From Atherinomorus stipes (lineage: Eukaryota > Chordata > Actinopteri > Atheriniformes > Atherinidae), in NCBI GenBank assembly GCA_023101725.1, contig JALJCO010008724.1:124001-188000 (forward strand): DNA of 64,000 nt, given 5' to 3'. The notes below the pieces were generated by a model, which worked only from the letters and a program-made list of their open reading frames with translations, was not told the origin of the DNA and ran no database searches. A program made the position numbers and the translations under genes. Of this stretch, positions 53,663 to 64,000 are shown in pieces (the first letter of the stretch is position 1; each line of letters begins with the position of its first letter).

Positions 53663-54610
53663 GAGGGCTGCATAATTAATCGTTAAAAAATCGCAATCTC
53701 AATTCACACATACATGTGATCTCATTTCTACCGATTTTACCAATTCTGAAGCATTTTTTATCACGAGCTGCATCACAAATAAACGTTTCCATTCCTCCCG
53801 GATTTTTCCAAGCGCCCTCAAATGCAGCACTGCTGTTGCCTCCCCACCCGCTAACCAATGGTAAAGAACTACAACTGTGCATCTGCCAAAGAAGTGCTCC
53901 AACAAAGCTCTTGTGCAAACACATGCTTTATTTTGAACTACCTTTTGAGTAGGTTGTTTTGTTTGTTTTGATAAAGTTTATCTATGCAATAAAAATTTTT
54001 TGGGAAAGAAAATTGTGCCAGAGAATGGTGATTCACATTTTTCCCAGAATTATGCAGCCCTAGTTTACAGCCTGGTTCAAAAAGTCATTTTAGGTTTAAT
54101 AGGTCAAGTTTACCTTCGTGTCAGCTGTGAGGGGGGTGAATTTTTTTTTATAACTCATACGTTTAGATGTTATTTAATCTTGAAATTAATTAAGGGTGTG
54201 CCCTTTTGATTGACATGCGGCAGACTGGAAGCCCGGCCTACCGGCTGGTGGCTCCTAGTTTCTGTAGCTCCTTGTTTGCTCTCGGTAAGGTCTCAGGGTG
54301 TAGCAGAGTAGCGCAACAGCAGTTTTTAGTCAACTAATAGCAAGTCTAAGCATATCTTACCTTTACACCACAGCTTAGAGGGCTAATCTTCGTTAGCTCC
54401 TGTTAGCTTTCAGTTAGCTTGGACAGCGTTTAGCCCAGAGTACGTCAGCTGTCGATCATTTGCCCCGCGGCTCGGACCGGCCTTGCCTTTGCCCATTTGA
54501 GTGACGACACTCGTGACATGGCAAGATGGCAACGGTGGGACACGCCCAACTGGCTTCACTTTCCTCTTTTCAGACGAGACCAGATACTACGTTCATATTA
54601 TGTACGGTCT

Positions 54611-55330
54611 TTGTTCTGGACAGAATAATTCGTCATTAATGCAGGCAAAATATTATAACATGACTGAATGACAAGTCCTGAGTTTCAGCAAGCTAGTGAA
54701 CAAGAATCTCAGCTAGTTTGGAGGTTACATGGCAAGCTGGAAAAGCCAGCTGTGTTGTTGTTGTGCATGCAGCTTGTGGTGAGTTTAGCGACTTTTGTAT
54801 AGATTGATCAAAAGTATTGATTGAGATTCCTGAGTCTTAAGTCATTGCTCACCTGTGATTTTCTTCTTTTTAAAATACTCTCCGACATTGCGTTGTCCAG
54901 CCACTTGTTTGGCCATGTTGACATTGCAGCGCAATTAATCTTTAAAGATGCCCCTTTTCCGCTGCGGCTTGTGTGGCTCCCTTTGGCATCGGGCATCAAC
55001 CAATCATGTTGCGTCATTGCATGTTTGCGTGCTCCTGTGCCCTCAGATTTTATTTCTTTTACTCAACATGCGTACTACTTTCTAATAATGAAACAGTCAT
55101 ATGAGTGTTGGTTATATTTCCAGGATTTAATGTAAAAAGGGAAGGGATGGAATGGGGAATGACAGTTTTACAGGCAGATTTTGATCGTTTTTATTTCAGG
55201 GGAGATGCCATCCTCCCTCATCCCCCCTCAACTCGAGAAATGGATGTAGTAAGGTTCATTCTGACATCATAAAAAGGCAAATATCCCTGCAGTAACACTT
55301 CGTGAGTAGTATACACAGAAAGATAGATAT
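54611..55330. other. Intergenic stretch, nothing recognised
   Basis: No domain-bearing frame and no delimited element. Confidence 0.4.
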
Positions 55331-55333
55331 TAC

Positions 55334-55453
<120 letters not shown>

Positions 55454-55459
55454 ATGACT

Positions 55460-57010
55460 TGTGTTCTTAACGGTTAATGTGGTCAACTGTCATTTCAGTG
55501 GTGGAACTCTGTGATTTCTTTGAAGCTGGTTGTTTTATCTGGTACAAGCCCCCTAACTTTCCGTGAAAAGCCACAGACCTGAGAAACAGTTCTTTCAGTT
55601 TTCATTATGTGTTCATTTGTGTGACAGATGCAAAGTAGTTATTTATGTTGGCTTGTTTTCTTGAACCATACAAACATTTATAGCATCTGCCACTTTCCTA
55701 CAGTTATATTTGTTCATTTAGGGCACAACCACATAAACTGAATTTCTTGCAACTCTCCTTTGATCATTAATCAGACTTTTGCTTTTAAATGTGGTTGTTT
55801 AACACTTTATTTTCATATGCCAGAAATTGTGTTTTTGTGTTGACTCCTTGTTTCTTTTCTTTATATTCTATTTCCCATTGTTAGGCCCAGCAATATTGTG
55901 TAAAAATCAGCAGTAAACAAGGATTTAAAGGAATGAAGTAAGAGAACCCAATCAAAGTTAGATTAGCAAGAGAAGCAAAGCAAATCTGTTCGGCGCAACA
56001 TTGGAGCCAGTTCATCATTCTGCTTGCTATTATGCTGGACAGGACAAAAAAAGGGGGGAAGAGAAAAAACATGCAAGTGTGTTTTTGTGTTCTTAATCCA
56101 AATCCCCTGTAGTGATCACAGGGGACCGTTGGGATCAGTAGGAGCCAGAAACTGTGAAAATGTCGAGGTTGGATTATACAGGAGCTGACGTGAAAGACAG
56201 CTGTGTACATTTTACTGATGTTTTGACCAGAAAAACCTCAAAACATAATTTCCTGTCAGAAACCGTGTGGTGTGGAAAACATGACCTGCACACAGTGTGC
56301 AAGAGTTATGAACACATACACACCCTCACCACAGACCCTGTCTAAATGTGTGTGTTGCTTCTACTAAAATTGCATGAAAAACATGCAAATTTCATTGATA
56401 AGCTCTTATTTACCTCACATTCTGAGTTAATTTCTATGTTTTGTTCAAATTGATTTTCAATTAACCAATTTTATTTTTAAGACATTCATTTCATTATTAG
56501 TAACCAAAACCACCAAGCAAGACACCAAGACAACAGCACTATGAGAGCTTGATTTCCTACCACAGTCTTGGAGTAAATCAGTCACATTGTCTTTTAAATG
56601 TCTATTAACAGTGTTGTAACTTTATAAATAAAGTTCTCTTTCATTTAGACAACCTTTAACTCATTAAGAAAACTCAGTTTGAAAGAAAAATAATATATCC
56701 TCATCAACTTGCTTTCTCTGAGCTTGTTTCTGGTTTATTGTGATGTTTATGGAATAACATGGTGGCACATACGGTATTTCTTTTTATTAGTCAAGATCAA
56801 GTAACATACAAGTCAGAATCTGAACACATCCTGAAAAGCATCAGTGTTTTCATTATCTTTATAAGTGCCACAGTTTAAAGTGATGTAACAGTAAGTTGTA
56901 CAACCTGGACCTGAAATCGGCGCACTGAACCTCCAGTAGGCGTTTATTCAGGGTGCAAGTGCTTATTCAGATTAGACACATACTACAAGTTGTTCATATA
57001 CACTAACCGT
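55460..57010. other. Intergenic stretch, nothing recognised
   Basis: About 1.5 kb of moderately AT-rich sequence with no recognised gene or repeat. Distal exons of genes outside the window cannot be excluded. Confidence 0.4.
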
Positions 57011-57012
57011 GG

Positions 57013-57455
57013 TTCTCAACCCACAGTTCTGTCTCTGAGCTCCTTGGACAGTTCCTTCCACCTCATGATTCTCATTTGCTCTGACATGCACTGTGAGCTG
57101 CAAGGTCTTATATAGACAGGTGTGTGCCTTTAATCAAGTCCAATCAGTTTAATTAAACACAGCTGGAGTCCAATGAAGGAGTAGAACCATCTCAAGGAGG
57201 ATCAGAAGAAATGGACAGCATATCAGTTAAATACGAGTGTCACTGCAAAGGGTCTGAATAATTATGACCATGCAATTATTCAGTTTTTATTTTCTAATAA
57301 ATTTGCAAAAAATTCTGCATTTCAGTTTTTTTTTTATTAGTGCTGAGTGTACATTAATGGTAAATAAATTTAACTTTTTTGATTTTAGCAAATGGCTGCA
57401 ATGAAACAAAGAGAAAAAGGTTTGAAGGGGTCTGAAAACTTTCCATACCCACTGT
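57013..57455. mobile_element. Tc1-like element fragment (second family)
   Basis: GTGTGTGCCTTTAATCAAGT, AATTAAACACAGCTGGAGTC, GGGTCTGAATAATTATGACC and the terminal CTTTCCATACCCACTGTG are the standard 3'-end sequence of an abundant fish Tc1-like family. The transposase C terminus is degraded. Confidence 0.7.
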
Positions 57456-57609
57456 GTGTATATATATGTTAAAGTAAATGGCGATCAGATGGTGCCAAAG
57501 ATACTGATGTGTGTGTGTGTGTGTGTTATTCATCCCTGCTGATGAGCGAGATCCGCCTGTGACCTATAAGTGTGTTGTAACTGTATTTGCCTTGGAAAAG
57601 ACAGATGAA

Positions 57610-57616
57610 TCGTTAC

Positions 57617-57648
<32 letters not shown>

Positions 57649-57673
57649 GTATATGTATATATATATGTATATA
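57610..57673. repeat. (TA)n-rich tract
   Basis: Alternating TA with a few GTA/CATA variants. One of several such tracts (22308-22327, 22958-23003, 58213-58243, 58437-58495, 61362-61400), several of which flank transposons. Confidence 0.9.
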
Positions 57674-57675
57674 GT

Positions 57676-58210
57676 TGTTAGTTGTCCACAAAATTATTCA
57701 TACCCTCCCAGTGAAGCCAAGGCAAAATTCACAATGGTAATTCAAATAACCACAAACTGAAGAAACTAATAATAAATAAGAATTTACAAAAATATACTTT
57801 AATGAAACAAGTTATTGCTTTTGATTTGTGGTTGAAAATAATAATTTAAAGAAATAAACAAATGAAACTGTCCCAGACACATTAGAGCACCTAGCTCATG
57901 AACAGTGGACCAAAATATCTGTCAACAGGTGTAGACGTCTTTTTGAACATGAGAGAAAACACCAGATTGCAGTGATTGCCCCAAAATGTTGCTCAACAAA
58001 ATTCTAGCTTCAAAGCCCCATCCTGTTTGTTTACTTGTTTTATTTTTTTGTTTGTTGGTTATGATATTTCTGTTGAAACAAAATTCAAAATCAATGCCAT
58101 GATTTTCATAAAAATTATATTCATGATTATTTTTGTCAGTTTTAACTTCATTCATTGACAGCTGATTTTTTTCCTTGGAAGGTATGAATAATTTTGAGGA
58201 CAACTGTACA

Positions 58211-58212
<2 letters not shown>
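57676..58212 (+). mobile_element. Tc1/mariner-derived element, copy 4
   Basis: Inverted ends AGTTGTCCACAAAATTATTC (57680) and ATAATTTTGAGGACAACTGT (ending 58208). The + strand encodes the Tc1 transposase C terminus: EQWTKISVNRCRRLFEHERK, then IAVIAPKCCSTKF and a stop. The rest of the transposase is deleted. This is the best-preserved of five related copies. Confidence 0.78.
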
Positions 58213-58247
<35 letters not shown>

Positions 58248-58261
58248 TGTTGTGTATAGTC

Positions 58262-58395
58262 ATTTAGTCAGTCATTTTCTGTACTGCTTATCCAGTTCAG
58301 GGTCATGGGGGTTGCTGGAGCCCATCCCAGCTATTATCAGGTAAGAACCGGGGTACACCCTGAACAGGTCACCAATCTGTCGCAGGGCCAACACA
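58262..58395 (-). repeat. Fish retroelement 3'-region fragment
   Basis: CTGTACTGCTTATCCAGTTC, then GGGTTGCTGGAGCCCATCCC and CCTGAACAGGTCACCAATCT. It is the inverse of the fragment at 14891-15000. Confidence 0.6.
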
Positions 58396-58460
58396 AAGAG
58401 ACATATATATATGTGTGAATACATTTATATATAGGATTATGTGTATTTATATATATATAT

Positions 58461-58495
<35 letters not shown>

Positions 58496-61361
58496 TAGGG
58501 GTGGAACGGTTCACAAAATCCACGGTTCGGTTCATATCACGGTTTTGTGGTCACGGTTTTCGGTTCGGTTCGGTGTAAATTGATTGTTTCAAACATTAAT
58601 TTGGTCTTGTATAGTAATGTTAAAACTGAAAGAATGAGTCAGTCTGGCATTTGATACAGCATTGTGACAGTTTTAGGTTAGAGGTAGATTAAATTCTGGC
58701 ACTGAAAGAGAGGAGACATTGCTAGTTCCAACATGCTTTTCATTTATTTGGAAAACAATATCTGTCTAACGAAAAGAGTAAAAACTGCTCAACTCTGATG
58801 CTTGAACTGGTGCATTTGAAAGAATTTAACTTTACTGTTTTTACAACTGACATTATATTCCATCAACATAGTATGTGACCTCAAACTTTGGTCCCTTTTA
58901 AATCAACACAAAAAATACATGTTTGTTCTAACATGTAACATGTTTCAACTCCCTATGGACTATTAGTGGTTCAGGAAAAACTGAATCTTTTCCACTTGAA
59001 ATTAAAGTGTAGTATTTGAAATACAATCAAAGAAATAAAGCTGGAGTTTTTTCTTTTAAAAAAAAATCAAACTTAAAGTGTCACTGTGCTATCTTAAGTA
59101 ACAAAATAAAATAAATAATCCAAATTAAGAGGTCATCAATATAAAATGCAGTGTAAACCAAACTAATCAGATACTGCACTCACTCACACAGCTCCCCTCA
59201 TTGCATTATCATGTTCTTCTGCAAGAAGATCAGTTTGTCCACATTCTCAGGCAAGAGACGGGATCGACTTGCAGTGACAATGTCCCCTGCTGTTGAGAAA
59301 ACCCTTTCACTTGGTACAGATGTACCTTGGACTGCCAGGTAACGTCGTGCCAACTTAGCAATGTGAGGATATTTATGCTCATTGCTCTTCCACCATAGAA
59401 GTGGATCTGCATCCACAGGGATGCAGTCTGTGATCCTGTAGGACATGACCTCCTCCTCAGTGATCTGAGACAAAGGTTTGGTGGTTTCCCTCTTTGTTGG
59501 AAAGAACTCCCCAAAAAGCTCTGCCATGGCAGATTTTTTCTTGGGAGGAGATGACCTCTCTGATGCCTCTGGCTTTCCCGCTGAGGATGAACTGTCCACC
59601 TGGGCTTCTTTGGGTTGACTCTGCATGATAAAATGACAAATAGCATTATTATTATTATCATTAAAAATAATTCATATTAATGATAATGAAATACATTAAA
59701 TTTAGTAACAATTACAAAAATAAAAAACAACAAGTACCTGCTGTTTAATTTCCATGATCTCCCTGGTGACATCACTGTAGATTTTCTGAACAAAGGCTTC
59801 TTCCAAGTAGGGGAGGGACTTAAATCTAGGATCCAGGGCTGTTGTTCTGTGCAGATAGTCCTGAAGTTCAGGGTTCCCATATCTGACTTCCAGGTCTTTG
59901 GTGATGGCTGCCTTGGCATCTTTGATGGTGGAGCTGTCCTCTTCATTTGGTGTCATGGATTTTAGTATCATCTTCTGCAGAGGGATGATCATCGACACTG
60001 ACGGGGATGTTTCTGTGCTCATAAGGGTCGTGACATTCTTCAGAGGTTTGAGAATCTTAACTAGATCCTCTGCCAGTTTTGCCTCACCATCAGTCAAAAC
60101 AGAGATGTCCTTGAGATGTTTCTTGACATCCTTCTCCATCAGAGCAGAATAGATGGCAGCCTGCTGTTCCAAATAACGCTCCAGCATATCATACGTTGTG
60201 TTCCAGCGGGTGGAGACATCGTGTATCAGTTTATGAACTGGCAATTCCAGCATCCCCTGTTTGGTTTTTAGGGCATGACTGGCTGTTGTGCTGCGATGGA
60301 AGAATGTTACCACCTTCCTAATCTTTCCCAGCAGTCGTGATACCTGATTTATTGAAACTGCATTCTTGGCTGCCAGATTAACTGTATGTGCAAAGCAGCC
60401 AATCTGTGGACCCAGTCCAGATGTTGCATTGACTGCATTCACCATATTTTTTGCATTGTCTGTAGTAACAGGGATTGTGCTGCTGTCCCTCTGCAACTTC
60501 CATTCTGTCACCGCCTCTGTCAGTGCTTCAGAGAGATGCTCACTTGTGTGGCTCTCATAAAGGGGGCGTGTCTGTAAAACGGAGCTCTTCATCTCCCACT
60601 CTGCGGTGATGTAATGGACAGTCACAGTGAGGAAACTTTCAGTTGCCCTGGATGTCCACCCATCCGTAGTAAGAGCAACATAGGCTGTGTCAGACAAGTC
60701 TTCCTCAATTCCCCGTCGGATCTCTTCATAAAGTGCGGGAATTACCGTGCCGCTGAAGTGTTTGCGGGAGGGGATTTTATATCGTGGCTCGAGTGCCTTT
60801 ATCATGCACTGAAATCCCGCACCCTCGACCACGGCATAAGGTTGCATATTTTTAGCGATGAAACACCCCAGTGCTTTCGTTATGGCCTTCGCCCTGTCTG
60901 ACTCGTTACTGTACGCTTGTTTAAAAGCCGCAGGGAGGAGAAGTTGTGCAGCCTTGCCCGGCTCCCCGCCTCCTCTTCTTGCGCTGCCAACAGTCACATT
61001 TGGGTGATGTCTCCGCAGATGACCCGACATATTAGACGTGTTTCCCTGGGCGTACGTGATACGCGTTGCACAGTACTTGCACACTGTCGCACTTTTATCG
61101 ACAACTTTCTTACCGCCTTCATAGGTCACCCTGAATGCGAAATGCTCCCACACACCAGACCTGTACAAGGCTGCTGGCGCATCTTCTAATACAGACTCTT
61201 CTCTGCTGGCCATGTTGGCGCGTCCTCCTTTACAACCATCTGATTTCCCAGAATACATTCAAAATTGCGCGCGAGTATGAATCGAACGGGACGCACGCGC
61301 GCCGAACCGGGATGGCCGAGCCGAACGGTTTGTGCCGGTTTCATTAACCGTCCCACCCCTA
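58496..61361 (-). mobile_element. Complete hAT transposon with intact transposase gene
   Basis: Terminal repeats TAGGGGTGGAACGGTT (58496) and AACCGTCCCACCCCTA (ending 61361) are inverted, one base different over the first 16. Both flanks read ATATATAT (58488-58495, 61362-61369), consistent with the 8-bp hAT duplication but uninformative because the target is a (TA)n tract. The subterminal left region has several GGTTCGGTTC / CACGGTTTTG motifs. The element carries one uninterrupted two-exon transposase gene on the - strand. Confidence 0.9.
59198..61213 (-). CDS. hAT-superfamily (ZBED-type) transposase, apparently intact
   Basis: Two exons, 61213-59738 and 59620-59198, join in phase 0 (GT at 59737-59736, AG at 59622-59621) to 1899 nt, 632 aa. 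I chose MASREES as start; an in-frame ATG 15 codons upstream is possible. Domains: BED zinc finger about 20-70 (VCKYC...HLRRHH), RNase H-like core with Asp184 (TTDGWTSRA) and Asp252 (TTDNAKNM), the hAT insertion domain, and the C-terminal dimerisation region (RRYLAVQGTSVPSERVFSTA) with catalytic Glu about 597. No stop or frameshift interrupts it. It would cut and paste elements with matching TIRs in the nucleus. A domesticated host gene is less likely because TIRs remain on both sides. Confidence 0.92.
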
Positions 61362-61362
61362 A

Positions 61363-61393
<31 letters not shown>

Positions 61394-61634
61394 ATATACA
61401 TAATCCTTTCAGTAGAATTTCTACTACACTTTAACCACGATGCCATTGTTTCTGTTGCAAGGTGACAGTGACTTATGATTTTTGTCTTAGTGTAACAAGT
61501 TGACTCAAACCATATTAGTATAATATTTCACGTTCCCCTGGAACAGCTTGAAGAACCCCCAGAGGTACTCATACCCCCATTTGATTAACACTGACCAAGA
61601 ATGCAGTGCCTACAAGTCAGTGTAACATGCAGGA

Positions 61635-61640
61635 TTTATT
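61635..61640 (-). terminator. Candidate polyadenylation signal of the second ADP-ribosyltransferase
   Basis: On the - strand the sequence reads GCAATAAATCC, about 315 nt beyond the stop codon. It is the first clear AATAAA in this direction. Motif evidence only. Confidence 0.35.
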
Positions 61641-61954
61641 GCTTTTCATAAAAAACAGCATAAAAAGAGAACATGTAAAACCCATCTGAACACATCAAAC
61701 TTATTGATCTCTCACAGAAAAAAATCAATAACCACGTTTTTTTCTCGTTTTAGTAATATTGGGAGAGTCTAGAAACTTGCTGGAGTAAGTATCAGTAAAA
61801 GTCCTTGCATGAAGCGGTGAAAGAAAAATTTGTAGCAACCTTGATCTGAACTTGGAGTGAAGGCATGGTTGTATGTACAGTTTGCTAAACAAAGCTAAAT
61901 ACAAAGTTAAACCGCTGTTTTTTTTCTCTTTTTTTTTTTAGCCTGTTTCAATAT

Positions 61955-62695
61955 TCATTCATACATTGCATTTGCGAGATGGCAGTTTAGATTGCTTCTG
62001 ACTCCTGCCGTCTGTAGGACATAGACAGTCTTACAGTCAACAAGTTCTTTTACTTTAGCCTTTTTCTGAGTTATTTTGAACACCTCATAGGGTGGTACAA
62101 GCACTTCTTGCTCATGTTCACTTAGCTCTGGGTATTTTTTCAAATAAGCACCTAAACAGGTCTTAATTTTGAAGCATGTCTTGTCACCAAACTGTGTCAT
62201 ATTTGGCAATTTCGAAGTGGAAGTGAAATAACCAAACCGAATAAGCTGATTGACCTCACCAGTAAACTGGGCTTTGCTTCTGCGGTAAGTTATGCTGCAG
62301 GTTTTGTCGAGGATCTGAACAGCTCGTGTCAGCCAGAAATGTAAGGAGTGGTACTGAAACTGGGTGCCATAGTCTGATCTGTTGGTCCTGACTGCTTCAT
62401 TGAATGTCTCATAGAGCTTCTTATAACCAGATGTGTAAACACAGATTGCCTGCACGTGATGCTTAGTTAACGCCGGATCTTCGTGTTTATGCTTTAAGGC
62501 TTTGTTTACACACCTTTCTGCTTTATTCCATGCATTTCCAAATATTCCCTTTTTCTTTTCATTTTCAAAATACTTTTTTAAGACAATCTTTTCCATTCTT
62601 TCGCTGCAGGATGAGTACATGTCATCAACAGAATCTTCAGCCATGTTCATGGGGATGTGCAGCTTGTCATTTTGTACAGTGAAGATGCCGCTGAT
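61955..62695 (-). CDS. Arginine mono-ADP-ribosyltransferase, main catalytic exon (partial gene)
   Basis: The exon starts at an acceptor (TTTCCTTCTAG, AG at 62697-62696) and continues in frame from ISGIFTVQNDKLHIPMNM to a stop (246 aa of exon). It parallels exon 2 of the gene at 2932 (SVDDMYSSC, YHSLHFWLTRAVQ). The triad is visible: Arg in TYRRSKAQF, the S motif FGYFTSTS and the ExE motif EHEQEVLVPP (Glu-Gln-Glu). FGDKTCFKI is also shared. It should transfer ADP-ribose to arginine in the secretory or extracellular space. The start codon and signal peptide must lie in an upstream exon at higher coordinates; I did not find it before the window ends. ATGs inside the exon are not likely starts. 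Confidence 0.88.
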   Translation of the reverse strand: MSGIFTVQNDKLHIPMNMAEDSVDDMYSSCSERMEKIVLKKYFENEKKKGIFGNAWNKAERCVNKALKHKHEDPALTKHHVQAICVYTSGYKKLYETFNEAVRTNRSDYGTQFQYHSLHFWLTRAVQILDKTCSITYRRSKAQFTGEVNQLIRFGYFTSTSKLPNMTQFGDKTCFKIKTCLGAYLKKYPELSEHEQEVLVPPYEVFKITQKKAKVKELVDCKTVYVLQTAGVRSNLNCHLANAMYE

Positions 62696-62882
62696 CTAGA
62701 AGGAAAGCAAAAATGTTGAGGGTGAGTCATGAACTACATTCAGTTTGGAAAAGTTGCAAGCATTCAGCAATATAATGCATTCAGATGCAGACAAAAGAAA
62801 AATATATAAAAAGTTGAATTTCACTTTCATCAGCTGGCTTCCTTTGGACACCTAATAACAATTTGATTGCATTTCGGGCAAC

Positions 62883-63210
62883 CGGTGACGGTGGCTCAGG
62901 TGGTAGAGCAGGATCAGCGGTTCGAATCCCAATCCCCCAGCCATATGTCATTGTGTCCTTAGGCAAGACACTTAACCCCCCTTGCCGTGTGTGATTGTTC
63001 TGGTGGTGGTCGGAGGGGCCGTAGGCGCGAAATGGCAGCCACGCTTCCCTCAGTCTGTCCCAGGACAGCTGTGGCTACATACGTAGCTTACCATCACCAC
63101 GTATGAATGAGGAGTGAATGAATAATGGACCTACTGTGAGCGCATTGAGTTTCTTGATAGGAAAAGAGAAAAAAACGCAATATAAATCGAATCCATTATT
63201 ATTATTCACT
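62883..63210 (+). mobile_element. tRNA-derived SINE with (ATT)n tail
   Basis: The head has an A box (TGGCTCAGGTGG) and a B box (GGTTCGAATCC). The body includes CCTTAGGCAAGACACTTAAC, TGGTGGTCGGAGGGGCCG and CAGGACAGCTGTGGCTACAT, a widespread fish SINE core. The 3' end has CGCATTGAGTTTCTTG and (ATT)n, matching L2-type mobilisation. It lies upstream of the ADP-ribosyltransferase exon, in its presumed intron. Confidence 0.8.
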
Positions 63211-63244
63211 GCAATAAACTAAATGAAAAATATGCATACTTATA

Positions 63245-63770
63245 GCATACAGTTGTGCTTAAAGGTTTACATACCATAAAGAGAAAAAAATCAGATGTCA
63301 GCAAAATAGCTGAAATTTACAAAAGTAATAAATAAAAATTTTATGAACATCATGACTAGGTTTTGTATTGTGGTTCAACAGAAATATTAAAAACAAACAA
63401 AAAAATAAAATAAAACAAGTAAACAAGTACGATGGGCCTCCTGAGATCAAATTTGGCTGAAAATCTGGGGCAATCACTGCAATTAAGTTTTGTCTTTGTA
63501 ACGTCCAATCAGACGTCTGCACCTGTTGACAGGTATTTTGACCTACTGTTCATGAGCAAGGTGCTTTAATTTGTCTGGGGCAGTTTTGTGTGTTTGTATT
63601 TGTGATTATTCTTGCGAAACAAAAAAAAAAATCTATATTTTATTTTACTAAATTAAAATCTAGTAATTTTTTTTATTTATTATTACTTTTTTCAGTTTTG
63701 TGTTATTTGAATCATGATTGTGAATTTAGCTTTTTTTCTTTAATGGGAAGGTATGTAAACTTTCAAGCAG
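63245..63770 (-). mobile_element. Tc1/mariner-derived fragment, copy 5
   Basis: It starts TACAGTTGTGCTTAAAGGTT and ends ATGGGAAGGTATGTAAACTT. The - strand keeps a short piece of transposase C terminus (NLIAVIAPDFQPN). It is closest to copy 3 at 39070. Confidence 0.65.
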
Positions 63771-63852
63771 AAAGGTATGTTCATATGATCAACTGTCTTG
63801 CCTGAAAAACACAAACACATGATCAAATCATTGTTATTCCTATTTATGACCT

Positions 63853-63960
63853 GGAGGAGTGGGTAGCCTTGTGGTAATGCTGTAGGCTTTGACGCGGTAA
63901 ACCCGGGTTTGAGTTCACGACACAGCACTCAGGTGACCCACTATGAGCCTTTTAGCAAGA
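63853..63960 (+). repeat. tRNA-related SINE head fragment
   Basis: GTGGGTAGCCTTGTGGTAAT resembles an A-box region and ACCCGGGTTTGAGTTC a B-box. The rest is truncated. Confidence 0.45.
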
Positions 63961-63974
63961 TCCTATAGTTCCCA

Positions 63975-64000
63975 GAATGATTTAACTTTATTTTCCACTT
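63975..64000. repeat. Start of a family i TTAA-element arm, cut by the window end
   Basis: CAGAATGATTTAACTTTATT is identical to the arm of the fold-back at 31883. The rest lies outside the window. Confidence 0.65.

Larger units (their letters stand above)
52583..54062. mobile_element. hAT-superfamily element with perfect 8-bp duplication
   Basis: Ends TAGGGCTGCATAATTTT (52583) and GAATTATGCAGCCCTA (ending 54062) are inverted repeats. GTTTACAG flanks both sides (52575-52582, 54063-54070). Copy 1 of the host repeat at about 2140-2175 retains a single GTTTACAG. A second internal left-type end (AGGGCTGCATAATTAATCG) occurs at 53665, so the element may be two tandem or nested hAT copies. The interior carries a 37-bp tandem array and a GC-rich block. 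No transposase was recognised. Confidence 0.82.
52320..54610 (-). repeat. Family C repeat, copy 3 (inverted), interrupted by a hAT
   Basis: The left part, up to AACATGTTTACAG at 52582, and the right part, from CCTGGTTCAAAAAG at 54071, are contiguous in copy 1 (inverse of about 2100-2170). The right end (GGGACACGCCCAACTGG...) is the inverse of the start of copy 2 near 44170. Confidence 0.75.

Noticed and set aside
53293..53679. Proline-rich open frames on both strands, resembling collagen-like or extensin-like proteins
   Set aside because: Frames are open in several phases because of C-rich composition. No conserved domain, and the block lies inside a transposon.
60366..61189. + strand open frames opposite the hAT transposase
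   Set aside because: Shadows of the intact - strand coding sequence.
62886..62945. A-box and B-box promoter motifs, considered as a tRNA gene
   Set aside because: They belong to the head of a SINE with an L2-like (ATT)n tail.

Overview
The window is vertebrate nuclear DNA, almost certainly from a ray-finned (percomorph-type) fish. The genes are intron-bearing with GT-AG junctions. The families are fish-typical: finTRIM-like RING/B-box/SPRY, secreted arginine ADP-ribosyltransferases, cerebellin-like C1q and a p25-alpha protein. The rest is crowded with teleost-style transposons: L2-like LINEs, Tc1/mariner, hAT, PIF/Harbinger, piggyBac, tRNA-derived SINEs and TTAA-flanked fold-back elements. 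No bacterial, plasmid or CRISPR feature is present.

Seven host genes can be modelled. (1) A secreted mono-ADP-ribosyltransferase, + strand, CDS exons 2752-2817 and 2932-3672 (268 aa). (2) A class A GPCR-like receptor, - strand, 12522-13355, whose R3.50 is Cys and whose stop codon lies in the target-site duplication of a transposon. (3) A seven-exon TRIM gene, - strand, 16815-23936 (571 aa, every junction in phase). (4) A TPPP/p25-alpha gene, probably tppp2, + strand, 28760-34703 (three coding exons, 178 aa). (5) A secreted C1q/cerebellin-like gene, + strand, 38826-43529 (four exons, 235 aa). (6) A paralogue of the GPCR, - strand, 48308-49150. (7) The main exon of a second ADP-ribosyltransferase, - strand, 61955-62695, whose signal-peptide exon was not found. 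The families (ART, TRIM, C1q, orphan GPCR) suggest surface or innate-defence roles, but they do not form an operon or a clear pathway.

The introns and intergenic space are layered with mobile DNA. The most complete element is a 2.9 kb hAT transposon (58496-61361) with terminal inverted repeats and an uninterrupted two-exon transposase of 632 aa that keeps its BED finger and apparent D-D-E residues. Other well-delimited elements are a gutted Harbinger with two converging gene relics (4738-6362), a decayed piggyBac (about 7281-8952), a GC-rich 3-bp-TSD MITE (46019-46573), a hAT with a perfect 8-bp TSD (52583-54062) and a SINE with a 16-bp TSD (44963-45150). At least four different fold-back families share a TTAA target and AGG- or AAGG-type ends. 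Several insertions can be dated relative to one another because an uninterrupted paralogous copy elsewhere in the window supplies the empty site.

I found no convincing undescribed multi-gene system. The observations most worth following are the intact hAT, the GPCR with transposon-derived stop and lost DRY arginine, the TTAA/AGG element swarm, the hammerhead-ribozyme-like hairpins near 38.5 and 42.6 kb, and the GC-rich tandem-repeat cargo inside the 52.6-54.1 kb hAT. All calls come from reading the sequence by eye; no database search was run.
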